64,000 nt of DNA from DZBG01 sp049241565 (GCA_049241565.1 JBMLQL010000011.1:39554-103553), one strand, 5' to 3'. Shown: positions 32,931 to 42,785, counted from the stretch's first letter. Notes: generated from the letters alone by a model not told the origin. Program-made: numbers and translations.

Positions 32931-34083
32931 ATGGATGACTCACTGCAAATTAAGTTAGAAGAAAGCCGTTCGCATTTGCCGGAATTCAAAGACACACTCC
33001 AAACCATACGGAGGTCGCTTTGACGTCGAAAAGAAAACTCATCGACTCAGAGAGATCAATGAACTAGAGGCCCTTGATGGTTTCTGGAATGATACAAAAA
33101 ACGCCACTAAAATTCAGAAAGAAAAATCTATTATCGAAGATGTCGTGAAGTCTTTTGCTAAACTCAAAGATACCATCGATGAGTTTGAAATCCTTTGTGA
33201 TTACGCCAAAGAAGGGGACGAGGCTTCGGCCGAAGAAGCTGTGGCCCTTTTTCCAAAGTGTCAGCAGGCCATTACTGATGCTGAGAAGAAAGCTCTTCTC
33301 AGTGATGATACTGATCCTAATAACGCCATTGTTTCCATTAATGCTGGCGCTGGTGGAACTGAGTCTTGTGATTGGGCCTCAATGCTTTACCGTATGATAA
33401 CCCGTTGGTCGGAGAGTAAGGGTTATAAGATTCAGGTTATGGATGTTCAATATGGAGATTCAGCAGGAATTAAATCGGCCACGATGATGGTGATGGGGAA
33501 TTTTGCTTACGGACTTTTAAAATCCGAAGCAGGTGTTCATCGCCTTGTTCGTATCTCACCTTTTGATTCAAATGCCAGACGCCATACTTCTTTTGCCTCT
33601 ATTTTTGTCACTCCAGAAATTGATGATTCATTTGAGATTGATATTCAAGATAAAGACGTCCGTATTGATGTTTACCGCTCTGGCGGTTCTGGTGGACAGT
33701 CTGTAAACACCACTGACTCAGCTGTTCGACTGACTCACTTTCCATCTGGAATCGTCGTTACGTGCCAGAACGAGAGATCGCAGCTTCAAAATAAACTTCA
33801 GGCCTATAAAGTTCTTCGTTCTCGTCTTTATGATTTAGAGATGGAGAAGCGCAGAGCTGAGCAAGATAAAGTTGAAGCAGGAAAAAAAGATAATTCATGG
33901 GGCTCACAAATCAGATCCTATGTTCTTCATCCTTACAAATTAGTTAAAGATCACAGAAATGCATTCAGCTCATCACAAGCCGAAACAGTTCTGGATGGCG
34001 ATTTAGATGATTTTATGAAGGCCTATCTTCAGTGGAAGAGTCTAGGTGGAGTGGTTCAAGATATAGGTGGAGATGATTTATGA
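32931..34083 (+). CDS. prfB: Peptide chain release factor 2 with programmed +1 frameshift
   Basis: RF2 terminates translation at UGA and UAA. Translation starts at ATG 32931 and runs 30 codons to an in-frame TGA at 33021-33023; skipping one T restores the frame at GAC 33022 and the protein continues to 34083, giving 383 residues. The slip site CTT-TGA-C is preceded by a GGAGG three bases upstream, as in the classical RF2 autoregulation site. In the main frame the stop-reading SPF (about 209-211) and the catalytic GGQ (254-256) identify RF2 rather than RF1. Its TGA stop overlaps the lysS start as ATGA. A downstream-only reading from 33145 would lack the N-terminal domain. Confidence 0.95.
33011..33024 (+). 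promoter_or_regulatory. RF2 programmed frameshift signal
   Basis: Internal Shine-Dalgarno-like GGAGG (33010-33014), 3-base gap, slippery CTT at 33018-33020, stop TGA 33021-33023, then C. Low RF2 lets the ribosome pause at UGA and slip +1, so RF2 regulates its own synthesis. Confidence 0.92.
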
Positions 34084-35645
34084 GCGATAACTTAACAGCA
34101 TCGGGGAAAATTATGAAAGACAAACACGTACGCCGTTGGACGGAACAATTCTCAGAACAAATGCATGTCCGTCTTGAAAAGCGCCAGAAGCTTGAAGAGA
34201 TGGGATCAAATCCTTATAAAAATAATCTTAAACCCGATACTCTGTTCTCTGAACTTAATACTCTTTATGGAGATAAGACAAAAGAAGAACTAGGTGTCAC
34301 GGCCAAGAAATATAAAGTGGCTGCTCGTGTTCTGATGGTACGCGATTTTGGTAAAGCCGCTTTCCTTAATTGTGATGATGGTTCAGCCACTTTTCAAATT
34401 TATGTTAAAAAAGATATCACATCAGAAAAGGGATTCGCGGAATATAAACTTCTTGATTACGGCGATATCGTTTATGCTGAAGGTCCCGTTTTTAAAACAG
34501 GTAAAGGTGAGCTTTCGATTGAATGTCATGAATTTTCAATTTTAACAAAATCCATCCGTCCTCTTCCTGAAAAATTCCATGGCCTGGCCGATCAAGAATT
34601 AAAATATCGTATGCGTTATGTGGACATGATTATGGATAAAGAGGCGAGAGATAAACTCCGTACTCGCTCACAAATTATCCGTTATATTCGTGAATATTTC
34701 TACGGCAAGGATTATCTTGAAGTTGAAACTCCAATGATGCACTCTGTGGCCGGAGGAGCTGCGGCCAAGCCGTTCATGACTCATCATAATGCTCTTAACA
34801 TGGAACTATTCATGAGAATTGCTCCTGAGCTTCACCTTAAACGTCTGATCGTAGGTGGTTACCCAAGAGTATTTGAGATGAACCGTTGTTTCCGTAACGA
34901 AGGTCTATCACTCAAGCATAATCCAGAATTTACATCTATCGAATTTTATCAGGCCTACGCCACTTTTGATGACTTAATGTCACTTACTGAAGATCTTATT
35001 GCTGGTCTTGGGCGTGATGTGATTAAAAAAGAAACGATTCAATTTGGAGAGAATGAAATTTCTCTAAAAGCTCCTTTTGCTCGTATGACGATGAGAGAAG
35101 CTGTCATGAAATATACTAACTCAACGGCTGAGCAAGTGGTTGATCGTAATCACCTATTGAGTATTTTAAAAGATACTGATCTTGATCCTAAAAAATTGGC
35201 CAAAGCTTCTCACCATAAACTTCTTGTTTATGCTTTTGAAGAAAAAGTAGAGAGCAAACTTATTCAGCCGACATTTATTACAGAATATCCAACAGAAATT
35301 TCACCACTTTCTCGTCGTAATGATGAGAATCCTGAGTACGTAGATCGTTTTGAATTTTTCATGAACGGATGGGAAGTTGGGAATGCTTTCTCAGAGTTAA
35401 ATAATCCAACAGATCAGCTTGATCGTTTTGCTGAGCAGGCCATGGCCAAAGAAGCAGGTGATGATGAAGCCACAGATGTGGATTATGACTTTGTTCGTGC
35501 CCTTGAATACGGAATGCCACCAACAGCTGGACAGGGGATCGGTATTGATCGTCTTTGTATGATTTTGACAAATAGTCACACAATTCGTGACGTGATTCTT
35601 TTCCCACTTCTTAAGAAAGAGCACTACTTCGCTGAAGAAGAATGA
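34080..35645 (+). CDS. lysS: Lysyl-tRNA synthetase, class II
   Basis: Charges tRNA-Lys. The 521-residue protein has an N-terminal OB-fold anticodon domain (KVAARVLMVRDFGKAAFLN), then class II motif 1 region, motif 2 (FEMNRCFRNEGLSLKHNPEF, in part) and motif 3 (GIGIDRLCMILTNSHTIRDV). About 20 residues at the N-terminus are extra. Start overlaps the prfB stop (ATGA) and its own stop overlaps the next gene (ATGA), so it sits inside a coupled operon. An internal ATG at 34113 could be an alternative start. Confidence 0.97.
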   Translation: MSDNLTASGKIMKDKHVRRWTEQFSEQMHVRLEKRQKLEEMGSNPYKNNLKPDTLFSELNTLYGDKTKEELGVTAKKYKVAARVLMVRDFGKAAFLNCDDGSATFQIYVKKDITSEKGFAEYKLLDYGDIVYAEGPVFKTGKGELSIECHEFSILTKSIRPLPEKFHGLADQELKYRMRYVDMIMDKEARDKLRTRSQIIRYIREYFYGKDYLEVETPMMHSVAGGAAAKPFMTHHNALNMELFMRIAPELHLKRLIVGGYPRVFEMNRCFRNEGLSLKHNPEFTSIEFYQAYATFDDLMSLTEDLIAGLGRDVIKKETIQFGENEISLKAPFARMTMREAVMKYTNSTAEQVVDRNHLLSILKDTDLDPKKLAKASHHKLLVYAFEEKVESKLIQPTFITEYPTEISPLSRRNDENPEYVDRFEFFMNGWEVGNAFSELNNPTDQLDRFAEQAMAKEAGDDEATDVDYDFVRALEYGMPPTAGQGIGIDRLCMILTNSHTIRDVILFPLLKKEHYFAEEE

Positions 35646-36844
35646 GATTAGAAAATTTCCGAGCTCTATTTCAAGTTTTAATTCAAGGTAGGTCAGCAAT
35701 GAACTTATTGCTGGCCACTTTTCTTAGTTTTTCTTTTTCTATTTGTGTCATCCTTTGCACTGTAGGACTCATGGATGGGTTTGAGCTTGTCCTTAAATCT
35801 GGTCTTCGCTACTCAGCAGGGGATCTTTATCTGCACCACCGCCAATCTTTTTTTGAAATGAATCCTAAATTAGAGGAGTCTCTCAAACGTTTAGGAATTA
35901 ATCGCTACACTGGACTTATCCAACACGAGGGATTTCTTCTCTCCGATGGGAAAAGTCGTGGGGTACTTCTTAAAGGCATTGAGCCGGAGAGTTTTTCACA
36001 AACTACAGGACTTAGTTTTAATCTCTATCGAGGTGAGGTCATTATCGGGGATGTTCTCGCTCGTCAGTTTAATTTAAAGCTGGGAAGTGAAGTGGTGATT
36101 GCTTTTGGTAAAGGTAATGAAAGTATTGATTATCTTCCAGGCCTACGTCAGTTTAAAGTGGCCGGAATCGTAAAACATGGAATTTATGAAAAGGATTTAA
36201 GATTTCTCTATGCTCTTAAAGAAGATGTTTCTGAAGTGGTTGAAAGTGGAAGTCGTATTAACCAGCTTTTGATTTCACTTTATCCCCCGACGGAAAAAGA
36301 TATTAGTTTGGACCATATTCGCGAGGTTCAAACGGAGCTGCAGGAATCTCTACCAAAAAATTATACGGTTCGTCCTTTTTGGTATGAATTCTCTTCTCTC
36401 CTTCAAGCAGTAAAAGTAGAGAAGTTTTCTATTGGAATGATTCTTCAACTTATTGTGATTGTGGCCGTTTTTAACATCGCCGCTTTTGTTATTTATCTTT
36501 CTGAGAAAAAAGCCCAAGAAATTTTCCTTATCCGTGCTCTCGGTGTGAGTATGAATCAAATTTGGAAATTCTGGCTCATCATGATCACCATTGTTTGGAG
36601 TCTCTCGTGTGGAGGCGCTTATCTTTTAAGCCTGGTTTTCAATTGGGGACTGGCCCATCTCTCTATTCTTCAAGTCCCTGGTGAAGTTTATGTCCTATCG
36701 CAACTTAGTTTAGCTATCAAGCCTTTAGAATATATTATTGTTTATGGATTATCACTGGCGTGGGTTCTTCTGGCCTTGCTTGTGGGTTACTGGCGACTTC
36801 GTCGTCGCTCAATCCTTGAAGGTCTTCGTTTGGAGTTTCAATAA
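35642..36844 (+). CDS. Lipoprotein-releasing ABC transporter permease (LolC/LolE-like)
   Basis: Part of the LolCDE complex that extracts outer-membrane lipoproteins from the inner membrane. The 400-residue protein has one N-terminal span (about 20-42), a large periplasmic MacB-like core (about 45-250) and three C-terminal FtsX-type spans (about 262-285, 305-330, 360-385). Only one permease gene is present next to a single lolD, so the complex may use a homodimer (LolF-like arrangement) or a second permease elsewhere. It is coupled to lysS by ATGA and to lolD by a 1-base TAATG overlap. Confidence 0.88.
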   Translation: MRLENFRALFQVLIQGRSAMNLLLATFLSFSFSICVILCTVGLMDGFELVLKSGLRYSAGDLYLHHRQSFFEMNPKLEESLKRLGINRYTGLIQHEGFLLSDGKSRGVLLKGIEPESFSQTTGLSFNLYRGEVIIGDVLARQFNLKLGSEVVIAFGKGNESIDYLPGLRQFKVAGIVKHGIYEKDLRFLYALKEDVSEVVESGSRINQLLISLYPPTEKDISLDHIREVQTELQESLPKNYTVRPFWYEFSSLLQAVKVEKFSIGMILQLIVIVAVFNIAAFVIYLSEKKAQEIFLIRALGVSMNQIWKFWLIMITIVWSLSCGGAYLLSLVFNWGLAHLSILQVPGEVYVLSQLSLAIKPLEYIIVYGLSLAWVLLALLVGYWRLRRRSILEGLRLEFQ

Positions 36845-37503
36845 TGGCACTTATTCAATTGCAACAAGTTCAAAAGTCTTTTGGGCAAACTCATGTTCTT
36901 CGAGGCATTGATCTGACTATCGAAGAAAAAGAGGTGGTGGCCATTCGTGGGGCCAGTGGTTCAGGAAAATCCACTTTGTTTTATCTTTTAGGAGGTCTTG
37001 ATCGACCGACAAAGGGACAAGTGATTGTGAACGGAAAGAATCTCTCTCAAATGAATGAAGAGGCCCTGGCCGATTATAGAAATGGATACGTCGGATTTGT
37101 TTTCCAATTTCATTTTCTACTCCCTTCGATGACCTGTCAGGAAAACATTCTTCTGCCGGCCAGAATCGGCCAGAAGGATCTTAAAAAAGTAAGTGCTGAG
37201 ATGAAGAAATTAGCCGAGTTCCTTGGTGTGACTCATTGCTTAGCAAAATCCCCCTATGAAATTTCAGGAGGAGAACAGCAACGAATCAATATTATTCGTG
37301 CTCTTTCTCTTCATCCTAAACTTCTTTTATGTGATGAACCCACAGGAAATCTTGATTCGAAAAATTCGAACAAAGTCGTTCAGCTTCTCAAGGATCTTGC
37401 CAGTGAGTTTGGCGCAACGCTCATGGTTGTGACTCATGACGAGAAAGTTGCCTCTCAATTTCAGCGCAAAATAGTCATTGAAGATGGTCAGATAATTAGT
37501 TAG
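36844..37503 (+). CDS. lolD: Lipoprotein-releasing ABC transporter ATPase LolD
   Basis: The 219-residue ATPase has Walker A GASGSGKST (36-44), Q-loop FVFQFHFLLPSMT, signature ISGGEQQR, Walker B LLLCDEPTGNLD and the switch His in VVTHD, all intact. LPSMT after the Q-loop is typical of the LolD/MacB group. It works with the permease coded just before it (1-base overlap). bamA follows after 51 bases, so lipoprotein sorting and barrel assembly are coded together. Confidence 0.94.
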   Translation: MALIQLQQVQKSFGQTHVLRGIDLTIEEKEVVAIRGASGSGKSTLFYLLGGLDRPTKGQVIVNGKNLSQMNEEALADYRNGYVGFVFQFHFLLPSMTCQENILLPARIGQKDLKKVSAEMKKLAEFLGVTHCLAKSPYEISGGEQQRINIIRALSLHPKLLLCDEPTGNLDSKNSNKVVQLLKDLASEFGATLMVVTHDEKVASQFQRKIVIEDGQIIS

Positions 37504-37554
37504 TATTTCGGTCTGCGTTGCAATGCTTAAATCTCATGTTGGATAGGAGTCCAG

Positions 37555-39855
37555 TTGAAAGCGATTCGACTGTTTATACTAATTATTTCGATTGTTATGG
37601 CCCAAGGGGTTATGGCGCAAGAAGTTATTGGTCCTATCAAAGATCTTTTCCGTATCGATGATATTGAAGTCACTGGGACACGCAAAGTGGAGCCTGAGGC
37701 CGTCATTGAAAAAGTAGGATCGAAAAAAGAGATGATGCTTGATAATTATCTCCTCCGCAAAGATCTCTCTCGCATTTATGAAATGAAATATTTTGAAGAA
37801 GTTGAGGCTTACCACAAGATTAAAGATGGGAAGAATATTCTTCTTTTTAAACTTAAAGAAAAGCCAATCATCTCTAAACTTACTTTCGAAGGAAATGATG
37901 AGATTAGTGATGACGATCTTAAACAACAAATTAAGACCAAAGAATTTAATATCCTTGATATTTCGACTCTTAAGAACGATCTCTTGCTTCTCCAGAAGCA
38001 CTACGAAGAGAAAGGTTTCTTTCTGGCCACAGCCACTTATGAGCTGGTTGACAGCGCTAACGGCACAGTCGAAGTAAAATATAAGATAAAAGAATTTGAT
38101 AAAGTTCTAGTGAAGAAAGTGACTATCCTTGGAAACAAGGCCATCACTGATGATGAGCTTAAAGGGTTTATGCAAACCAAAGAAGAGAGCTATTTTGCTT
38201 TTTTATCTGGTTCAGGAAACTTTAAAGAAATCAATTTTCAAACAGATATTGAACGCCTGAAGTATCTTTATAAAACTCGCGGTTACCTCCAAATTAATAT
38301 TCAAAACCCCGAAGTCACAGTCTCAGAAGATAAAAAATGGATCTTCATTACAATGCGTATGACTGAGGGCCCTCAGTTTTCTGTGAATAATATTTCATTT
38401 AATGGTGAGTTACTTTTCACCAATGATGAAATGACAGAAAAGATGAAGATCAAGCCTGAAGAGATCTATAACGAAGAAAATCTACGTCTTGATATTCAGA
38501 CTTTAACCGAAATGTATCAGGATAAAGGTTACGCTTTTGCCAACGTCCTTCGAACCCTTGAAATCGTTCCTGGAGAAAACAAGGTTGATGTTTCTTTCTC
38601 ATTTGAGAAAGGGCAGCTAGCTTATTTTGGTAAGATTATTGTTAAAGGGAACACTAAAACACGTGATAAGGTTATTCGCCGCGAATTAAAAATTAAAGAA
38701 GGGGAACTGTACTCTGGTTCTGGTCTTCGTCTTTCTAAAGATGCTGTTAACCGTCTTGGATTCTTTCAACCTGAAAGTGTTGTCTTTAATACTGTGACTC
38801 GTAAGGGAACAGATAATGTTCTCGATGTAGAGATCTCAATTAAAGAGCGTCCAACGGGACAGATTTCACTTGGGGCAGGATACTCAACGGCCACAAAGGG
38901 ATTTGTTCAGGCTTCTGTTGCCCAGAACAACTTCAGAGGATTAGGACAGAACCTAAACTTCAACCTTTCATACTCAACATTACAGCAGATTTATAATGTT
39001 GGTTTCACTGAGCCTTATCTTTTTGATACGAAGTGGACAGCTGGCGTGGATTACTACCAAACAGTTTCATTTTTCATTCGTTCATTTTCTTATAAAAAGC
39101 ACGGTGCTGATTTAAGAGTAGGGCACCCGATTTTTGAATATACAAGACTCTTCCTCACCTATCGTTATGAAGATAATGAAGTTCGTGATGTGATCAACCC
39201 AACGATTAATGAAAAAGATGAGAATGGATCAGCTTCATCAATTACGACTTCAATTGTTCACGATAAGAGAAATAATATTTTCGAGCCTACGGCCGGTTAT
39301 TATGGAACTGCTTCACTCGAATATACTGGTGTGGGTGGAACAATGAGATGGCTTAAAACTGAGGCTGAAGGTCGCTACTACAAGCCTCTAATTGGTGACC
39401 TGGTTTTTAGATCTCGTGTGAATATGCAGCGCCTCTTTAAAACGACTGAGCGAAACATCCCCCGAGTAGAGAAGTTCTCTCTTGGTGGAGCACGTAACAT
39501 GCGTGGATATAATCTTGAAGATATCGGGCCACTTATTCAGGCCGTGAACACAGATACAGGCGCCTTGGATACGTTTAATGCAGGTGGACTTATGAGTGTT
39601 CTTGGAACGCTTGAGCTCGAGCATCCGCTTGTGAAAGAAGCCGGTCTTAAATGGGTTCTTTTCTATGATGCTGGTAACGTCTATAAAACACGTATTGGTG
39701 AAAACGGAGATTATTCCCTTCGCACAAACTATGGTTTTGGGTTCCGTTGGTTCTCTCCAATTGGTGTGCTGCGTTTTGAATTCGGCTTCCCAGTAGGTAA
39801 ACGCGAGAGAGAAGAGTCTAATCAGTTCAATTTTGACATAGGACAATTGTTCTAA
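37555..39855 (+). CDS. bamA: Outer-membrane protein assembly factor BamA
   Basis: Inserts beta-barrel proteins into the outer membrane. The 766-residue protein has a signal peptide (to about residue 22), five POTRA repeats (about 28-420, e.g. DIEVTGTRKVEPEAV at the first) and a 16-strand barrel (about 430-766) with the lid motif region SLGGARNMRGY and a C-terminal strand ending FDIGQLF. The start is TTG 37555, 5 bases after AGGAG; no ATG lies in frame at a better distance. Followed by skp after 47 bases, the usual bamA-skp-lpxD order. Confidence 0.96.
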   Translation: MKAIRLFILIISIVMAQGVMAQEVIGPIKDLFRIDDIEVTGTRKVEPEAVIEKVGSKKEMMLDNYLLRKDLSRIYEMKYFEEVEAYHKIKDGKNILLFKLKEKPIISKLTFEGNDEISDDDLKQQIKTKEFNILDISTLKNDLLLLQKHYEEKGFFLATATYELVDSANGTVEVKYKIKEFDKVLVKKVTILGNKAITDDELKGFMQTKEESYFAFLSGSGNFKEINFQTDIERLKYLYKTRGYLQINIQNPEVTVSEDKKWIFITMRMTEGPQFSVNNISFNGELLFTNDEMTEKMKIKPEEIYNEENLRLDIQTLTEMYQDKGYAFANVLRTLEIVPGENKVDVSFSFEKGQLAYFGKIIVKGNTKTRDKVIRRELKIKEGELYSGSGLRLSKDAVNRLGFFQPESVVFNTVTRKGTDNVLDVEISIKERPTGQISLGAGYSTATKGFVQASVAQNNFRGLGQNLNFNLSYSTLQQIYNVGFTEPYLFDTKWTAGVDYYQTVSFFIRSFSYKKHGADLRVGHPIFEYTRLFLTYRYEDNEVRDVINPTINEKDENGSASSITTSIVHDKRNNIFEPTAGYYGTASLEYTGVGGTMRWLKTEAEGRYYKPLIGDLVFRSRVNMQRLFKTTERNIPRVEKFSLGGARNMRGYNLEDIGPLIQAVNTDTGALDTFNAGGLMSVLGTLELEHPLVKEAGLKWVLFYDAGNVYKTRIGENGDYSLRTNYGFGFRWFSPIGVLRFEFGFPVGKREREESNQFNFDIGQLF

Positions 39856-39902
39856 TCGTTGTAAAATTTCTCCCAATTAACCATCCCTTAGGAGTAACTT
39901 TT

Positions 39903-40415
39903 ATGAAGTTTGCTGTACTACTTTTAGCTATCTGTTTGGTGTCTCCGTCTTTTGCCTCAGTCACAATTGGTCTTGTTGATATTCAAAAAGTCATCACGAC
40001 AATTAAAGAAGGGAAGAACGTGATGAAGTCCCTCGAGAAGTCTTTCAATACTAAAAAAGTTGTTCTTCAAAAAGAAGAAGAGAAAATCAAAAAAGCTCAA
40101 GAAGATTATAAAAAACAAAGTGCCATCCTCTCTGATCAAGCACGTGCCACAAAAGAGCGTGATATTCAGCAAATGATGCTTGCTCTTCAAAACAAAACAA
40201 TGGAATTCCAAAAAGAAATTCAAGGGCAAGAGCAAACTCTTAAGAAGCCGATCCTTGATAAACTTCGTCCGATCATTGATGAAGTTTCAAAATCAAGTGC
40301 AGTGGCCATGACGTTTGAACTTTCAGCTGCGCCGATTGTTTATGCTGAATCAAAGAAAGATATTACTGAAGACGTTATTAAAGCTTATGATAAGAAACAT
40401 CCTGGCAAAAAATAA
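39903..40415 (+). CDS. skp: Periplasmic chaperone Skp (OmpH)
   Basis: A 170-residue chaperone that carries unfolded outer-membrane proteins. It has a signal peptide (cleavage near SFA-SV, residue 19), the conserved VTIGLVDIQKV start of the mature chain, a long Lys/Glu coiled-coil hairpin forming the tentacles and a terminal beta strand (IVYAESKKDIT). GGAGTAACTTTT precedes ATG 39903. Its TAA overlaps the lpxD ATG by one base. Confidence 0.93.
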   Translation: MKFAVLLLAICLVSPSFASVTIGLVDIQKVITTIKEGKNVMKSLEKSFNTKKVVLQKEEEKIKKAQEDYKKQSAILSDQARATKERDIQQMMLALQNKTMEFQKEIQGQEQTLKKPILDKLRPIIDEVSKSSAVAMTFELSAAPIVYAESKKDITEDVIKAYDKKHPGKK

Positions 40416-41467
40416 TGAAGCTGAGTGATCTTAAGAAATACGATTCCTCTCTTAACTTTAAATTCAATGCCGGATGGCCCGAGGATTTAGAGACGATTGC
40501 TAATATTGAAAATTTAAGAGACTCGACTTTCGTTTTCGTCAAAAACATAAAATTTTTCAACAAGCTTGATGCCAAACTTAACACCGGAACTTTTAAAGAG
40601 TCCGGTGTCATTTTCGAAGAGAAGTTTTTCTTAACACTTAAACCCGAGATCGTGGCAAGCCTCGAAGCGAAGCTCGGGTGGTTTGCGACTTCTCAAAACG
40701 CAGCCCTGTCATTAACCGTTCTTTCAAAACCCTTTTACGATAAAAAACTTAAAGGTGTGAATACTCAAGTTGATGGCCGTCAGATGGGTACAGTGGACAT
40801 TCATCCAACAGCAATGGTGGCCCAAAATGTTTTCATTGGTGAATATGTCAAAATTGGGGCAGATGTTGAAATCATGCCTGGAACAGTGATTCTTCCTTAT
40901 TCAGAAATTGGAGAAGGAACAAAAATTTATCCTAACGTGACGATTTATCCTTTCACGAAGATTGGAAAAAATTGTCGTTTCCATTCAAGTGTTGTCATAG
41001 GAAGTGATGGTTTTGGTTATACTTTTAATCAAGGTCAGCATCAGAAAATTTGGCATATGGGTGGAGTCGAAATTCATGATGATGTTGAAATAGGGGCCAA
41101 TAGTGCTGTTGATTGTGGGACATTTTCTCCTACGATTATTGGTGCTGGTACAAGAATTGATAACTCTGTTCAAATTGCTCATAACTGTAAAGTTGGTCGT
41201 GGATGTGTCTTGTGTGGCCACTCAGGTCTGGCCGGTAGTGCAGTGATTGAAGACTATGTTGTTCTTGGTGGTAAGGCCGGTGTAGGTCCTGATGCTCACC
41301 TTGGTATGGGAACTCAAGTCGCCGGTGCCGCTATGGTCAATGAAGGTGCTATTTGGCCAGCAGGTTCTAAACTTGGCGGACATCCAGCTCGAGATCTTAA
41401 AGAGTGGATGCGCGGATTTGCTTATATTCGAAAGATGTCAATTAAAGAGACAAAGATCAAGGAGTAA
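40415..41467 (+). CDS. lpxD: UDP-3-O-acylglucosamine N-acyltransferase LpxD
   Basis: Third step of lipid A synthesis. The 350-residue protein has the N-terminal uridine-binding domain (with the VVKNIKF-like stretch and LTVLSKPFYD) and a left-handed hexapeptide-repeat beta helix from about 125 to 310; the catalytic His lies in QIAHNCKVGRG, and a GSDGFGYTF loop is typical. A C-terminal helical extension follows. One-base overlap with skp; fabZ starts 4 bases after its stop. Confidence 0.96.
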   Translation: MKLSDLKKYDSSLNFKFNAGWPEDLETIANIENLRDSTFVFVKNIKFFNKLDAKLNTGTFKESGVIFEEKFFLTLKPEIVASLEAKLGWFATSQNAALSLTVLSKPFYDKKLKGVNTQVDGRQMGTVDIHPTAMVAQNVFIGEYVKIGADVEIMPGTVILPYSEIGEGTKIYPNVTIYPFTKIGKNCRFHSSVVIGSDGFGYTFNQGQHQKIWHMGGVEIHDDVEIGANSAVDCGTFSPTIIGAGTRIDNSVQIAHNCKVGRGCVLCGHSGLAGSAVIEDYVVLGGKAGVGPDAHLGMGTQVAGAAMVNEGAIWPAGSKLGGHPARDLKEWMRGFAYIRKMSIKETKIKE

Positions 41468-41471
41468 TCAG

Positions 41472-41972
41472 ATGATGATGAACAAGCAAAGAGTGATGGA
41501 ATTTCTTCCTCACCGTGATCCTTTTCTTTTTATTGATACAGTTGTCGAACTCGTTCTTAATGACACCATTAAAGATAAAAAAGGTCCTCTGACTCCTACT
41601 GAACTAGTAGGTTCGAAGTCTGTTTGTACTTTTAAAGTAGATAGCTCAGTTAAAGTTCTTGAAGGACATTTTCCTGGCAATCCTATTCTTCCAGGAGTTG
41701 TGCAAGTTGAGATGATGGCCCAAGCAGCATCTTTTGTAGCTACTAAATGTCTCGATGGTGATTTTAATGATTATAAAATCGAAGTGATCTTGATTTCAAT
41801 TGATCAAGCTCGCTTTAGACGACCTGTTATTCCTCCTATGGACCTTGTGATCCATTCAACTCTGACTAAGGTTCGTGGACCCATTCAGATGTATGAGTGT
41901 GAGATTTACTGTGGAGAGGATCTTATTTCTCAATGTTCAGTTATGGCTTCTTTAAAATTTGATAAAAAGTGA
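41472..41972 (+). CDS. fabZ: 3-hydroxyacyl-ACP dehydratase FabZ with an insertion
   Basis: Dehydrates 3-hydroxyacyl-ACP in fatty acid synthesis and competes with LpxA for substrate. The 166-residue hot-dog protein has FLPHRDPFLFID at the start, catalytic H66 in GHFPGNPILPG and E80 in VEMMAQAA. Between the first strand and the GHFPG loop there is an extra stretch (about 29-46, NDTIKDKKGPLTPTELVG) not present in typical FabZ. ATG 41472 is used because AAGGAG is 7 bases upstream; an open extension to 41292 overlaps lpxD and is not credible. Confidence 0.93.
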   Translation: MMMNKQRVMEFLPHRDPFLFIDTVVELVLNDTIKDKKGPLTPTELVGSKSVCTFKVDSSVKVLEGHFPGNPILPGVVQVEMMAQAASFVATKCLDGDFNDYKIEVILISIDQARFRRPVIPPMDLVIHSTLTKVRGPIQMYECEIYCGEDLISQCSVMASLKFDKK

Positions 41973-41979
41973 GATAAAA

Positions 41980-42777
41980 ATGACAACAGAAATACATGCG
42001 ATGGCCTTCGTTCATCCTGAAGCAAAAATTGGAAAAAATGCAAAGATTGGTCCTTTCTGTGTGATCGGACCTAATGTCACTATTGGTGATGATTGTGTTT
42101 TTCACTCAAACGTAGTGGTAGATGGTCATACCACTATTGGAAATAAAAATACATTTTTTCAATTTGGTTCAATCGGAGCCCCTCCTCAAGATAATTCTTA
42201 TAAGGGAGAGCCTACTGAAACAATTATTGGTGATAATAATACTTTCCGCGAGTATGTTTCTATTCACCGTGGAACATTGAAACAAGATAAAAAAACAATC
42301 GTAGGGTCTAATTCACTTTTCATGGCCTACTGTCATATTGCTCACGACTGTACTCTTGGAAATAATATTACGATGGCCAACTCAGTTAACCTTGCTGGAC
42401 ATGTTAATATTGGTGACCGAGTGATCATCGGTGGTAACACGGGTATCTCTCAATTTGTGACTCTTGGAAAAGGGGCCTATATCGGTGGTGGATCGGGGAT
42501 TGATCGCGATATCCCTCATTTCTGTGCTGCTTATGGAAACCGTATTCGTCTCAAAGGAATCAATATTATTGGTCTTAAACGCCAAGGTCACTCAAAGGAG
42601 ATCGTCTCTGAAGTGGTAGACTTTTATAGAACGATGGAAGCCTCAGCTCTTGCTCCACGTGCTTTTGTTTCCCATGCAGAATTTATGGAAGAGTTTAAGA
42701 ACAATGCTGTTGTTCAAGAAATTGCAGCGTTCATTCAAAAAAGTGAAATTGGAATTGCGCCATTCATGGCCGACTAG
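41980..42777 (+). CDS. lpxA: UDP-N-acetylglucosamine acyltransferase LpxA
   Basis: First acyl transfer of lipid A synthesis, from hydroxyacyl-ACP to UDP-GlcNAc or its 3-amino analogue. The 265-residue protein has the hexapeptide-repeat beta helix (HPEAKIGKNAKIGPF onward) with the catalytic His in AYCHIAHDC, the FGSIGAPPQD substrate loop, and the C-terminal helical domain (NIIGLKRQGHS). ATG 41980 with GTGAG upstream is chosen over TTG 41959. It lies 7 bases after fabZ. Confidence 0.96.
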   Translation: MTTEIHAMAFVHPEAKIGKNAKIGPFCVIGPNVTIGDDCVFHSNVVVDGHTTIGNKNTFFQFGSIGAPPQDNSYKGEPTETIIGDNNTFREYVSIHRGTLKQDKKTIVGSNSLFMAYCHIAHDCTLGNNITMANSVNLAGHVNIGDRVIIGGNTGISQFVTLGKGAYIGGGSGIDRDIPHFCAAYGNRIRLKGINIIGLKRQGHSKEIVSEVVDFYRTMEASALAPRAFVSHAEFMEEFKNNAVVQEIAAFIQKSEIGIAPFMAD

Positions 42778-42785
42778 GTTAATGT

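Noticed and set aside
33145..34083. Short prfB starting at the ATG-like codon at 33145
   Set aside because: Upstream sequence encodes the RF2 N-terminus through a classical frameshift site, so this is only part of the gene.
41292..41471. N-terminal extension of fabZ into lpxD
   Set aside because: AAGGAG is correctly spaced for ATG 41472 and the FabZ domain begins there.
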